A stretch of DNA of 64,000 nucleotides from Gymnopus androsaceus JB14 (GCA_009733575.1 ML769403.1:310001-374000); one strand, 5' to 3'; shown: positions 47,027 through 59,033, counted from the first letter of the stretch. Notes: generated from the sequence alone by a model not told the origin. Made by a program: numbers and translations.

Positions 47027-47888
47027 CTACGCTTTTTCCAGGCTACTCCTGAATTCAGCAAGCATTTCCACACTGATCATTTTGAGGTTCCATTTATCAG
47101 CAAACGCCCGACACTGATCGCGCCTCATCATCCCTCCATTGATGTCCTCGTCAAGATCATTGACAAGTTCACAGAGGACTCCGGCCTCGGGAAGACCTGT
47201 GAGTCTACAGAGGTCGACTCCGGCTTCGGTATGTCCTCTGCGAGTCAGGATGCCTCCTGGACGTGCACGAAGAGGCAGTAGGTGGCCTGGCCGAGTGAAG
47301 TCGGAGGATATGGATGTGGATGAGGAGAGAGCGAACGCAGTGAGTGCTCGGTCATGAGCGGAGATACCGGTTGTCGTCCCTATGAAGCAGAAGTAAACTC
47401 AAGAGCAAAGGAGAACGTTGGATGAACGAACCATGCTTGTAGTCTGTGGAGATGGTGTATGCGGTTCGATGAGGGTCTTGATTCTCCTCAGAGACCATCA
47501 TAGGAAGATCCAGCTCTGCAAGACGCTCTCCAGGAAGAGAGATGCAGATGAATCCACTGAATTATCCGATCAACATCATTCGACGATGCTGCTGGAATTT
47601 AGAGCGCACCTTGTATGTTTAATCATCCAAGCCATTTTCTCCTGTCGTACAATGATGACCAGCAATAATCAAATCGCCTTCATTCTCCCTATTCTCATCG
47701 TCCATTACCACCAGGAATTCTCCGTCCTTGTACGCTTGCAAAGCATCCTGTATTGAATCGAACGAAAACTGTTGGCGATTGATTGGATTTGGATTGAGCT
47801 TTGGACGATCCGCTGTGTTCCGCTCAAGTTGAAAGTCGATTAATGCTTTAGATTGCTTTAATCCATTTGGCTGAGAGTTGGATGACAT
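47027..47888 (-). CDS. RIB3: 3,4-dihydroxy-2-butanone-4-phosphate synthase (riboflavin biosynthesis), with apparent frameshift
   Basis: Converts ribulose-5-phosphate to the four-carbon unit of riboflavin. The start ATG at 47888; the first exon has [20 protein letters not shown] and the catalytic acidic [15 protein letters not shown]. Later exons give [74 protein letters not shown] and [10 protein letters not shown], and end [10 protein letters not shown]. Introns near 47575-47610 and 47380-47425 splice cleanly. Between the first exon and [10 protein letters not shown], however, the frame is off by one: one extra base in the CC/GG pair at 47641-47642 blocks translation after CTTG. No intron of acceptable length repairs this. 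Either the base is a sequence error or this copy is disabled. Confidence 0.85.
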
Positions 47889-48263
47889 GAGAGTCTGTGA
47901 GATGGTGCCGGGAGCGACTTATGTACGAACGTCTTTTATAGAACAGTTTTAGAGCTTGCTAATCATCGTGAAGAGATGCTGACAGTGAAGGAGCAAGTCG
48001 GAATGTCTGCCCGGTTTCTGCTGTCATCAATATTACGAGCTTCTCTAAGTCCTTCGATTCCGGCTCCGAATCGGAGGAGAGAAAGATCTCATTCTAAAAG
48101 GCGAGAATGCTCAAAATAAATGACGGGCCAAATCACACTCAAAATTTCCACCAAGCCCGATTGCTGGACGTTTCAGCTTCTGTTTCCAGGCCTCTGAACT
48201 GCTGGTATCAATAGCGACCATGAGTAACAATCTGGCCCTAATTCAACTTATTGCACGCTTAAG

Positions 48264-49302
48264 ATGGGCTTTCCGCAGGTGAATTGCGAGATGGAATTGA
48301 TTTCAGACCAGCATATAAAGGACCCGGATGGAGGGTACACGATAGTTTTCGCCATGTTCACGTCAGTCACTCTTTACTGCTTCTCTCCTGTTTCTTTCTG
48401 CTCAGGCGTTGTATCCCACTGCGGCTATATTCCCTTTGTACATCTATCCCGACACTGACTGTACCGCTTGGACTACGTTGTTCGATTCGTACGTATTCCC
48501 ATAAACTCACAAATTGGTATATGTACTCACGAAGTACTCCTTCAGAATCACCGCCAACCCAAATCTCCTGTTCTATGTTATCATAAACCCTGATAGCGGT
48601 CCATCCAATTTCGACTCCAACTACCAGGCCTGTGTTCCAAAGCTACTTGCTCTTGGTGACAATGTCAAAATCGTTGGCTACGTTCTAACGGGCGACGGTA
48701 CACGCGATTCATCAGAAGTCCTCGCCGATATCGCAACTTACATGGCCTTCCCAACGACGTACCGCCCATCTGGTATCTTCTTCGACGAAACCTCTGCGAC
48801 AAGCGAGTTTTTGGCCGAGTACACGACGTATGCGGAACAGGTTCGCTCGGACGTCACAAGTGATTCTATCGTGAGTCTACCAACAAATACTTTCCTCATC
48901 TCATTGAGTCTGACCAACTCTCAGGTTATCCTCAACCCGGGTACAAATGTGGCCGACACATCCTACTTTTCCATCGCCGATTTTATTGTGACTGCCGAAC
49001 AGTTCTATGATGATTTCGAGTAGGTCAACTGCATATTTTCCTCCTAAGATCCGTAATAATGCGTTTTCTACTTAATTAGTTGGCCCAGTTCACTCGTCAT
49101 AGACTCGACGAACCCTGTTGGACAGCAAATTGTCATCCTTCATGACGGACCTACGACTCTTCCCACTTCGCTCATGCAGGAAATGGTTGAGGGTGGTATT
49201 GCCGCGACGTTCATCACCAGTGTCGCTCAAGATAGTGCCTACGAAACCATCCCTCCTTATTGGGAAGAGGAATGTGCTGAGCTGACTAGCTTGCAGGAAT
49301 GA
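48264..49302 (+). CDS. Secreted spherulation-specific family 4 (spherulin-4-like) protein
   Basis: Exon 1 is only 15 nt (ATG at 48264, MGFPQ). An 88-nt intron (CAG|GTGAAT to GTCAG, ending 48366) joins it to SLFTASLLFLSAQA, giving a convincing signal peptide. The mature start YPTAAIFPLYIYPDTDCTAW and the following PDSGPSNFDSNYQACVPKL are the spherulin-4 signature. GYVLTGDGTRDSSEVLADI, PSGIFFDETSATSEF and TNVADTSYFSIADF continue a TIM-barrel-like pattern. It ends PPYWEEECAELTSLQE at 49302. The start was chosen because other frames lack a signal sequence. Family function is uncertain; members are linked to encystment and to glycoside-hydrolase-like folds. Confidence 0.85.
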
Positions 49303-50276
49303 TTCCTAGTCTCCGGTACACAATACCTAAAGTTGTACCGTCAATAAGTCTATTCACTCAGCGTTCACGCACTAGCTTTCTTGTATTTACTATAAGGAAG
49401 AGAATTGCTAAACAACAATGAACAATTCGTTGCACTCAAATATTGACTACGATTGAAAACCCGCTATAATACCATCGTATGCAGGCTTTTGGACATAACT
49501 CTGGAAGGAAATATTCAGAAATCAATGCACTGCTAGGAATGATGCTTACCGAGTCCCAGGGGCAGGCTAAGAGCAGCAAGGAGGTATGTTGTTAAATGCA
49601 GAGCCGAATCAGAATAAGATAGTATGTTACCTTCGCCTTGTCCAGGAAATGCACTTGGGATCCAAGAGTACTGATAGAACGATGTAATTTGAGAACATAT
49701 AGTGCACGCCAGCATATTTTTGCTCACCTTGTCTGTGCTAAATTTTGCACGGGCCTATAGCTTTTAGCGTAACCCTGGCGTAACGGTTACGGTGGGTTAC
49801 GCCAGGTCACGCTTGGGTGCTGGGGTGACGCAAAATATCTAGCATAACCTTGAGAAATTTAGCGTCACCCAGCATATCTATGCTCATAACCAATTCTGGA
49901 ATTTACAGGGAGCATCACTTATCTTGGCCCTTGGGCCAATCCAGGGAATTAAATCTTTATACATGTATTGCAATAAGTATCACAGTTCGGTGCCCACTAG
50001 ATGGAAATTCCACTAGACTATTCATACACAACCAATACAGAAATAACTACTACAGCCTTGCAATGGATCAATACACTTCAAGTAGACTGTAGATGTTATC
50101 AAAGGCTGCACTGCAAAGATACTTATATCAAGTAGCTGGGTGCACCTTGCTAGATTTAGGCTGGTAATTTTTCAAGTAAGTGTATTTCAATGCTAGACCT
50201 TGGTTCATCCCTAAAAGCATCCCTAGAAGTAAATTTGAGGCGATGCCAAATGTAATGAAGTTCATCTTGGGGGATG
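49303..50276. other. Repeat-rich intergenic DNA, left part
   Basis: No gene seen. 49765-49880 contains GTAACGGTTACGGTGGGTTACGCC-type and GGTGACGC-type words that reappear in the minisatellite at 50.8 kb. 50025-50150 is a diverged copy of sequence at 51588-51900 (shared AATACAGAAATA and AAGTAGCTGGGTGCACCTTGCT). Confidence 0.45.
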
Positions 50277-50284
50277 CTAAATGT

Positions 50285-50810
50285 CAGTGTTAGCCTTAAG
50301 GCCTTAATTAAGGCCTCCAAGCAGGCAGAAGGTCTTAGGGCTTATTTGGACCTTAAATTAATTTCAAGTTAAGGTCAAGTTAAGGGTTTTATACAAAAAA
50401 GTTTTTTTTCTTAATCAACCTCATACACATACCAGTGCCTTCCCAAATCTTTCTTTGTCACTACTACCTTTGTATGCAAGGTCTCATTACTCTGGCAGGC
50501 TGTTTTACACTATCTACAATAATCTAGATGGCCACCTGCATCCATCCTCTGCCACTGTTTTTTCCAGATTTCTCCTGCATCTCTTTCCTTGCCACAAAGA
50601 AGCCTCAGCCAAGGAGGCTCCCACTTTGAATCATGTTGAGGTAGATTCTTTCCTGTCTTCATGCTCTTTCTGCTGCTTGTGAAGTCACATGTCCTTTCAA
50701 ATTAAGACTCTTAATTAAGGCTCTTAAGGTCAGCATTGAAGTTAGGTCTTATACCCTTAATGAATTAAGGGCTTAAATTAATTAAGGCTTAGGGCTTAAG
50801 GCTAACACTG
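50285..50810. mobile_element. Non-autonomous hAT-like element, 526 bp, with 8-bp target duplication
   Basis: The ends CAGTGTTAGCCTTAAG (50285-50300) and CTTAAGGCTAACACTG (50795-50810) are perfect 16-bp inverted repeats. CTAAATGT directly flanks both sides (50277-50284 and 50811-50818), an exact 8-bp target-site duplication as made by hAT transposases. The interior has many TTAAG/CTTAA words near both ends and no transposase coding. It inserted into a unit of the surrounding minisatellite. Confidence 0.88.
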
Positions 50811-51116
50811 CTAAATGTAATAAAGGTTATGCCTGGTGATGCCAAATGTGATAAAGGTTATGCTGGAGTGATGCTAAATGTAATAAAGGTTATGCTGGGG
50901 TGATGCTAAATGTAATAAAAGTAATGCCTAGGTGACGCTAAATATGATAAAAGTTGCGCAAGGGTGACGCTAAATGTGATAAGGTTGCGCTGAGCTTGCG
51001 CTGGGGTGACGCTAAGTTTGATAAAGGTTGCGCTGGGGTGACGCTAAGTTGGATAAATGTTGCGCTGGGGTGACGCTGAGTTTGATAAAGGTTATGCCTG
51101 GGAGACGCTAAATTTT
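50811..51116. repeat. Minisatellite, about nine units of about 33 bp
   Basis: The unit is roughly GGGGTGACGCTAAATGTGAT followed by AAAGGTTATGCT. The left units are AT-richer (GATGCTAAATGTAATAAAGG), the right ones GC-richer (GACGCTAAGTTTGATAAAGG). Related words extend outward to 49.8 and 52.1 kb. Confidence 0.85.
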
Positions 51117-53058
51117 ACCCAGTCATACCAAATACTATAGGTTACATATGAATCAAATAGACATTATGTTAAATGTCATAAAGATTGGCACAGTTCGGAC
51201 AAATAAAAATCCATGTTTTTAAGTAATAAAGACTGAATATGCTGTGGATTATGATGATTTGAAAATAAAAGAATATACTCAGCTTAGCACCACTCACATG
51301 GCAATACCCTTGCATAGTGTGGGAGTGTGAGCTACCTCTACTGTAGCTAGCACTCACACATATATCCGGCAGGGTCTCGAGGTCGGTAAAACTTGCTCTG
51401 ACCGACCTTCTTCAATACTTTTGTAAAGTATTTAGTTCAATCACAGAAAGTGTCCTGAGTATCTAAGAGATAAACATATATCAATGGAGCATAACAAGGT
51501 CTCTCAAGCCATGCTAGGGAATTTGCCTAAAGCAACTTAAGCTTTCAGTACTTACCCATCATATAGAAACTCCAAGTCCTCAAGATTGTCCATACACCAA
51601 TACAGAAATACCAACTGCCATCCCATAGCAAAAAAGCAAGGCAATCAAGCTTTAGGTAGATACTACATCAGCAAAACCTGGGTGAACTGTGGATTGCTGT
51701 GGATTGCTGTGGGTTGCTGTGGGTTGCTGTACAGCACTGTACAGAAGCCCCAATACAATACACAGAAGCCACAGAGCTGTCCAGTTCTGTACAGAGGGGG
51801 ACCTTGCTGTGGGATCACCCAGGTTCTGCTGATGTATCAGCCAAAATCCATACTTTTAAATTATATCAAGATTCAAGTAGCTGGGTGCACCTTGCTGTAC
51901 TGGTTATTGTTCTTTGATGATAGACTCCAAGTCATCCTTAATATGATTTGAACCAATGATCTACAAGGCCAGGCTTGAGACTTCATGCCCAGCCTTACCC
52001 AGCCTAACCTAACCTTCCAAATCCCAGCAATCTCCATATTATGAGCACTTGAGGTGATGCTGGATTTCACAAAAGTAACACTTGGGTGATGTTAAATTTC
52101 AAAAGGTTACTCTCGGGTGTATAATTTCACCAATTTTGAGATCATAACACATAACAAGGCTCAAAATTTGTAAAATATTACTGTATAAAGCAATTTTTGA
52201 GGTGCCGGCTGCGCCGGCACATCCCAAAAAGGAAACAAAACTCATCAAGGACTGAACTCAAGGCGTAATGCACCATACCCCTTGATCACTTGGTCGTAAT
52301 TATACAGTATACTTATTCTTCTACCTTGAGTAAACCTTAGGTATAGAGCCCTGAGACTCTGAGAGCCATTTCAACCGAATGATTACCATGAGAACATACT
52401 ATTAATCTTTTGTTTTGCTTTCCAAAGGGGAATTTCACTTAATTATACTAGAAAAATGTATAAATGTGCCCTCAAAAAGTCACAAGTGTGTCCTTGATCA
52501 AAAATGCTATACTCAAGAAGTGCCCTACTCAGAACTACATGGCACTTTGAAAAGCATGAGACTTGAATAGAATATTGTGATTTATTTTTTGCACACATTG
52601 AAGAGCATAAATACTGCCACTGTGCTGCTCGAGAACTAAGCCCCGAGCATGCTGAGAAGAAGTTAAGCACTCATAATGATAACAAAGCTCTTCATGTGTT
52701 TCAATACCTTTTCTGGAATTGCCAAATGTTGGCCAAATAGACCACTTGGGATTTCTTCATTGAGGGTGGAGCTTACTAATAATTAACTGACAGCTGTCAG
52801 CAATGACATCTTGCTTGTAACTTATAACTTGTAAATGGAGTAATTTTATTATGTGGTATATGAAAGCAAAATGAAAACACAATAAAGCATTCAAGAGTAA
52901 AAAGCACTGTTGACCTATCAAAATTTGGGATCATGGAGATGAATCCAAAAATATCAGTTGGAAAATCTTAGCAAAGAACAGCACAAGGTTATCAAAAAAA
53001 AACATACAAACAGAATAGGAGGCCATTGAAGACACACATTACCTCATTACCCAAAGTA
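51117..53058. other. Repeat-rich intergenic DNA, right part
   Basis: No gene is supportable. It holds a miniature element (51666-51834), the flanking dispersed repeat 51588-51900, minisatellite-related words at 52050-52115, and a short perfect palindrome GTGCCGGctgcgCCGGCAC at 52202-52220. AT content is high throughout. Confidence 0.45.
51666..51834. mobile_element. Miniature element, family CATCAGCAAAACC, copy 1 (169 bp)
   Basis: The left end CATCAGCAAAACCTGGGTGA and the right end TCACCCAGGTTCTGCTGATG are inverse, with one mismatch. The interior is rich in CTGTACAG palindromes and includes AGAGGGGGACCTTGCTGTGG, shared with copy 2. It interrupts a dispersed repeat whose other copy lies at 50025-50150. 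TA flanks both ends. Confidence 0.82.
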
Positions 53059-56000
53059 TTAAACTCCAAGATGGATGAATGGTACCCATTTCACAAAATT
53101 GGTCTCACCAACTTCCTTTCTTAGATTCTTGGTAGCCTCATGGAGTGCATATGCTGGAGTCATTGTTGATTTCTTTTCACCAGAAATGCTATTATGTCCC
53201 AGAAGATTTTCATAGACTTTATCAGCAATGAGAGGAGCTTCCTTGTCCCCAATGGACCACAATGTAGCAATAACACTTCGATAACCAACTGCAAGCATTC
53301 CAGCTGCAAGATGGACAGCTTCTTCAGGGAGATCCTCATCTCCTGTGGCTGTCTGACATGCAGATAGGACTGCAAGATGCACATTATTCAAGGATAAGGA
53401 CATCAAGTCTTTGAGCTTCAGTCTCTGACCATAAAGTGCAAATGCACTGTCAAGTGGATCCTTTACATCCTGGATTCCATGGCAAGCAAAATGGATGATA
53501 TCATATTTTCCCATTTCATGCTTAACAGCATCTGCAGTTGCTGCATCATGATTGAGATGGCAAGTATGCATGCCCAAAGTATATTTTTCAATGACTTTTG
53601 CCTCTTCCACAGTACCAGGTAGGGGTGACAGTCCAGGTGTATTAGGTTGTGAGACAATGAGAATAGAGGTGATCTTGGCCTGATGTTCCTTGAATTTGGA
53701 ACTAGAGTTGATCAAAGCTCTCAATGTTGTGGTATATGAGGATACCACAAAATCAGAAATATTGATATTTGCTTCCATTGGGCCACCATATATCCCTGCT
53801 GCATGAAGTGGGAGAAGGGTAAGTGGACCTGTTGGACACCATGTAATATGAGGAATGATATCTTCTGTACATTCATGTAACTGTAATGGGGAGCTATCAA
53901 CATATATTTCTTTAAGAAATTGAGAAAATTATATTACCACATCCTCAATCTTTGATAGAATTGGCTGCACAACATTCAACCATAAAATCTTCAAGATCAA
54001 TGGAAATTGGTCGTAATTTTCTCCTGATGCTGCTTGTGTAGCACGGTCACCATTACGATCAATGCGAATCCCATTAACATGGAGTGTGGAGATGAGTTTT
54101 TTGTGCAAGTTTTGTGCCATTTGCAATGAAAACTTTGGGAGAGGAACATGGATGATGTCCCTAGACAGGCTCAGAACCAATGCATCACATTGATTTTGGT
54201 CAACATTCACCACTATGACTGGTCCATGTTTGGCAGCAGAGGCAAGCTCAGACAACTTCTTGGGCTTCAAGAAACTAGTAAATCCATCCAAGGCCCTGAT
54301 TTTTTGCACAAGCTCCTCATACCAGAAGGCCATCTTACGGTGATTCTGTGCTTCTTCTTCAAGATTTAGTTGCTTGCCTTCTGAGTCTCTATTTTCAATG
54401 TTATTCCTGGTTGTGGATGTCCCTGCATGTTGCAGGGCCTGAGCAACCCTCTCTAACTCCTTTGCAATTGTAGGATACTTATGATGAAGGTCATCCAATG
54501 GTGAACGCAGTTGAAGTATCTGTCCCCAGATAATATTGCGACCTTCCTCCAGCCACTCAACTGCCAGCTCCTTATTTCCTGCAGAAATTGCAGTAGCAGC
54601 TGCAGCACCAATGGCCCTTCCTATATAAGGTAGCTCTTCATAGCGACGGTGGACTGATTGCCCAAGCCAGACAACTTGAGGGATTAGCTCAAAAAATCTT
54701 GTGTATGCTTGTATAGCTAAGGTTGGGGTTGAACAGAGTTTGGACCACCTTACTGCAGCCTGTAGTTGAACAAGAGGTTTACCAACTGAGGGCACACTAG
54801 CACTTTGGAAGGAAAATACAGCCAAATCAAGGTCAATTTTATGACGTGAATGGTCAAATCGTGATTGATAAGCAATGCCAAGGTTATCCAACAAGCCAGG
54901 TTTGTTAGCATGACCATCAGGAGTGAGTTCAACTGCCTGCTTCAAGGCAACAATGGCACTCTCTATGTCACTGAGCTCTCCTAAACGGCGAAATCGTGAC
55001 CGATAAGCAATGCCAAGGTTATTCAACCTGCTAGGCTTGCTAGCATGATCATCAGGAGTGAGTTCAACTGCCTGCTTGTTGGCAAAAATGGCACTCTCTA
55101 TGTCACTGAGATCTCCTAAATGGCCAAATCGTGACCCATAAGCACTGCCAAGGTTACTCAACCAGCTAGGTTTGTCAGCATGACCATCAGGAGTGAGTTC
55201 AACTGCCTGCTTCTTGGCAAAAATGGCACTCTCTATGTCACTGAGCTCTCCTAAACGGCCAAATCGTGACTCATAAGCATTGCCAAGGTTACTCAACCTG
55301 CTAGGCTTATCAGCATGACCATCAGGAGTGAGTTCAACTGCCTGCTTCAAGGCAAAAATTGCACTCTCTATGTCACTGAGCTCTCCTAAACGGCCAAATC
55401 GTGACTCATAAGCATTGCCAAGGTTACTCAACCTGCTATGCTTATTAGCATGACCATCAGGAGTGAGTTCAACTGCCTGCTTCAAGGCAAAAATGGCACT
55501 CTCTATGTCACTGAGCTCTCCTAAACGGCCAAATTGTAATTCAAAAGCACTGCCGAGGTTATTCAACCTGTTAGGCTTGTCAGCATGACCATCAGGAGTG
55601 AGTTCAACTGCCTGCTTGTTGGCCAAAATTGCACTCTCTATGTCACTGAGCTCTCCTAAACGGCCAAATCGTGACTGATAAGCAATGCCAAGGTTACTCA
55701 ACCTGCTATGCTTATTAGCATGACCATCAGGAGTGAGTTCAACTGCCTGCTTCAAGGCAAAAATTGCACTCTCTATGTCACTGAGCTCTCCTAAATGTCC
55801 AAATTGTGACTGATAAGCATTGCCAAGGTTATTCAACAAGCCAGGCTTGTTAGCATGATCATCAGGAGTGAGTTTAACTGCCTGCTTCTTGGCAAAAATG
55901 GCACTCTCTATGTCACTGAGCTCTCCTAAATTGCCAAATCGTGACTCATAAGCATTGCCAAGGTTACTCAACAAGCCAGGCTTGTCAGCACGCCCATCAG

Positions 56001-56866
56001 GAGTGAGTTCAACTGCCTGCTTCTTGGCAAAAATTGCACTCTCTATGTCACTGAGCTCTCCTAAACGGCCAAATCGTGACTCATAAGCATTGCCAAGGTT
56101 ATTCAACCTGTTAGGCTTGTCAGCATGACCATCAGGAGTGAGTTTAACTCCCTGCTTCAAGGCAACAATGGCACTCTCTATGTCACTGAGATCTCCTAAA
56201 CGGCGAAATCGTGACCCATAAGCATTGCCAAGGTTACTCAACCAGCTAGGCTTGTTAGCATGACCATCAGGAGTGAGTTCAACTGCCTGCTTCAAGGCAA
56301 AAATTGCACTCTCTATGTCACTGAGATCTCCTAAATGGCCAAATCGTGACTGATAAGCAATGCCAAGGTTATTCACCCAGCCAGGTTTGTCAGCATGACC
56401 ATCAGGAGTGAGTTCAACTGCCTGCTTCAAGGCAAAAATGGCACTCTCTATGTCACTGAGCTCTCCTAAACGGCCAAATCGTAATTTAAAAGCACTGCCG
56501 AGGTTATTCAACAAGCCAGGCTTGCTAGGATGACCATCAGGTCTCCGTTCAGCTGCTTTCTCCCAGAGTTGCACAGCATTTTCAATTTGGGATATGTCTC
56601 CTGACCATTGAAAAGACCTTGCTAGCTGCAATGCTGCATTGTGCAACTTCTGCACCTACTCAGATCCCATGAGTGATGTACATAGGGCTCTGCTGTAAGC
56701 TAAAACATACTTTCATTTCCTCCTCCCTTTTCTCCATCACAGACATGAGTTTCATAACATCCAGTTTAGCAAGTGCATCATCAAATTCCTCTGATGACAA
56801 ACTTGACAAGATCAAGGCCTTCTCAAGCTCCTCTTGATCTTCTGCATTGAGTGACATATCACTCAT
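53059..56866 (-). CDS. TPR-CHAT protein (caspase-like CHAT protease domain with homogeneous TPR array)
   Basis: The start ATG at 56866 opens a short acidic helical exon (EDQEELEKALILSSLSSEEF). An intron (56656-56710) leads to VQKLHNAALQLARSFQWSGD. Twelve near-identical 45-residue TPR-like units follow (consensus NNLGNAYESRFGRLGELSDI, then ESAIFALKQAVELTPDGHADK), plus a degenerate thirteenth (DLDLAVFSFQSAS). A helical region of about 300 residues precedes the CHAT domain. A 57-nt intron (53881-53937) removes an in-frame TAA and joins KIEDV to LHECTEDIIPHITWCPTGPL. The CHAT core has the presumed catalytic His in YDIIHFACHG and Cys in LAVLSACQTATGDED, then AAGMLAVGYRSVIATLWSIG. CHAT domains are clan CD peptidase relatives of caspases and separase. 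Bacterial TPR-CHAT proteins act in defence; in fungi CHAT proteins are expanded, with unclear roles. The target is unknown. I see no NACHT or NB-ARC domain. Confidence 0.9.
54880..56520 (-). repeat. Array of twelve 135-bp coding repeats
   Basis: Each unit encodes 45 residues and differs from its neighbours at only a few codons. Stretches such as GCACTCTCTATGTCACTGAG and CCATCAGGAGTGAGTTCAAC recur almost unchanged in every unit. Such DNA-level homogeneity points to recent expansion or gene conversion, with variation concentrated at a few codons per unit. Confidence 0.93.
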
Positions 56867-58945
56867 TGTCTACAATGGAAACATTGATAATTGTCAGATA
56901 TGCTGCAAATCTTCTCACAATAGCACCACCTACCTGAGCTTCAGGTTGTTCCAAGGACATGTTGATGGCATATTGAAGTTCAACCGATTCATCTTCATCA
57001 TGTATGGAGTAGCTAGATGCTCTCTCCATTGCCTATCTCCTATCAGTACATTGAATGAGATGTGTTATTCACATAGCTCACTGGCATCACTGAATTCTCT
57101 TGCAGAATATTTTCCAAATCCTTGACCGATGTTTCAGTATGCTAAGTGGCCATTGCTTTAGCTAGGACACAACACTTACTGAATAAAAAACAAAATAATC
57201 CCCAACTTCGAAAAATGCTATGGGCAAAAGGGACACTAGGCGTTGTGCCCTTATATACACTGACCGATATCCCAGATAAAATCCGATACAATGGCTAGTA
57301 TGTAAAAGCGACAGCATCAATGCAAAATGAACCGCTCCACCTCCGAGCACCTCAGTTACCTCCCAAGTGACATATGCTCTCCATGAGGCCATTCTTCACA
57401 CTCACTTCATTTCCCCTGACATGACTCGCTGATGGGTTCTCAACTTGATGCTTGCAGGCTACTTGCATTTAGATCACATAGCTTAACTGAATCCAGGGTT
57501 CGTGCCATTACCCATAGCCTCAGACCTGATGAATGAGGCATCAACCGAAGGCAGAAAGTATTGACATCCAAGGTAATCTAGCTTCCCAAAACAAATCACC
57601 CAAAATTTCTCATTCATTGATTCATCCAATCTTCTCTCTAACCCACTGGCATGACCTTTTGTGATACCAACCCTATGGGTTGACGTTCTAAACTCCTAGT
57701 TGCTCAACATGTCCCGGAGCTTATGGATGTTCCGAAGACTCAGCGACATGACTTCTACACCATGCCCGCTATTCCTCCGAAGATTGACACAGATAATCAA
57801 GTCATCGATTCCAATTGTCATCGCCCAGCTTTGATATCGCAACACTACCCCCATAGAAGACCATTCCAATGTCCTTCCAAATTGATCCAGGTATCTATTG
57901 GTGGATCATTACAGCCGCATTGTACAAACGTTGTAGCCTCCTGCTGAGCATTGTTCCGTGATGTATGGTCATTGGCGTCGAGATATGGATCTGCGATTTG
58001 ATCGATAGGCTCTCTCGATAAATGTTGATTTTAACTGCGAAAGGTATTAAAAATTCTTTTACGCAATGAATGGACCATAACTAGCTCAAAGCAACCTGAG
58101 AGGCTTGGAGAGGAGATAGATACTAATAATATCTTGTCAGAAGATGTTTCGCATATGGATGAAAGAGAGAGGTGGCAAACGGCGGAGCATTTCTTGGTAT
58201 TAATAACGGTAGCGGTACTACAAAGGACGAAGTGTTTTGGAATTGATAGATATATGGAAGCAATGTAGACGGAACGAAGGAATGAGTGAGCGAGTGAGTG
58301 GTCTATCTGTTGGCGCTCTTCCGCAACGTTCCCTCTCTAAATATACTGTTACTCTCTCGCTGTCTCACTCATCCAATGCAGGGCAATTTTTTTTGGTATT
58401 CGACTCTCCAGTCGACAAAATGGAAACCTATACGCGAATTCACGCACAAGAGTCACGAGAATATCCTCGATTGCTCTCCAGGTGCAGGGGAAATCACCGG
58501 CAGCACTTGGACTACATAGGGCGGCCTAAAGACTTGACGTTCAGTCATGTCAGACAATCTAGGTGACTGCTGAACACGGACAAAAGCAATTACTGTACTG
58601 ATATATTTCTTTCCCATTTTCACAGAATCTCGAATCCCGCGTTGCATCGTTGGGCACATTCCTGTTCCAACTCAAATGTCGTCAACCTATGAGTGTTTAC
58701 TAACGAAGGCACATACATCCCATCCCTTTCAGTCCTTGCTCATCTCGTCCAATCATCTCCGAGCTAACGCCACGCCGAGGTGGTGCTCTCACCCTCCGGA
58801 TCTCAGAGCGTTCATCGCCCAATCTGATCGTGCTGGAGAGGTTCACCATTGCGATATTCGAGTCTGTCACAAATGGCTCATCGCAGAAAAACCTGAGATC
58901 GATTCAAGCCTTAACACGACCAAACCTGGACCTACCTATCTCCCG
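56867..58945. other. Intergenic region
   Basis: No gene is supportable; frames are short, lack splice support and show no motif. A minus-strand frame at 57162-57392 is hydrophobic but isolated. Confidence 0.4.
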
Positions 58946-58999
58946 TTATTGCCGTTTGCACAAATGTTGGCCAAACCGGCAATTCCGCCGTGAGATATG

Positions 59000-59002
<3 letters not shown>

Positions 59003-59031
<29 letters not shown>
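59003..59031. repeat. (AC)n dinucleotide microsatellite
   Basis: About 14 AC units lie in the left arm of the long-inverted-repeat element. The matching place in the right arm (about 60547-60558) has only a few GT units, so the tract expanded after the element formed. Confidence 0.95.

Positions 59032-59033
<2 letters not shown>

Noticed and set aside
50455..50682. Short frame inside the 526-bp hAT-like element as a transposase remnant
   Set aside because: 75 residues with no transposase motif; too short and not conserved-looking.
53929..53945. In-frame TAA before the CHAT core, suggesting a pseudogene
   Set aside because: A 57-nt GT-AG intron (53881-53937), divisible by three, removes the stop and joins KIEDV to LHECTED with the family pattern restored.
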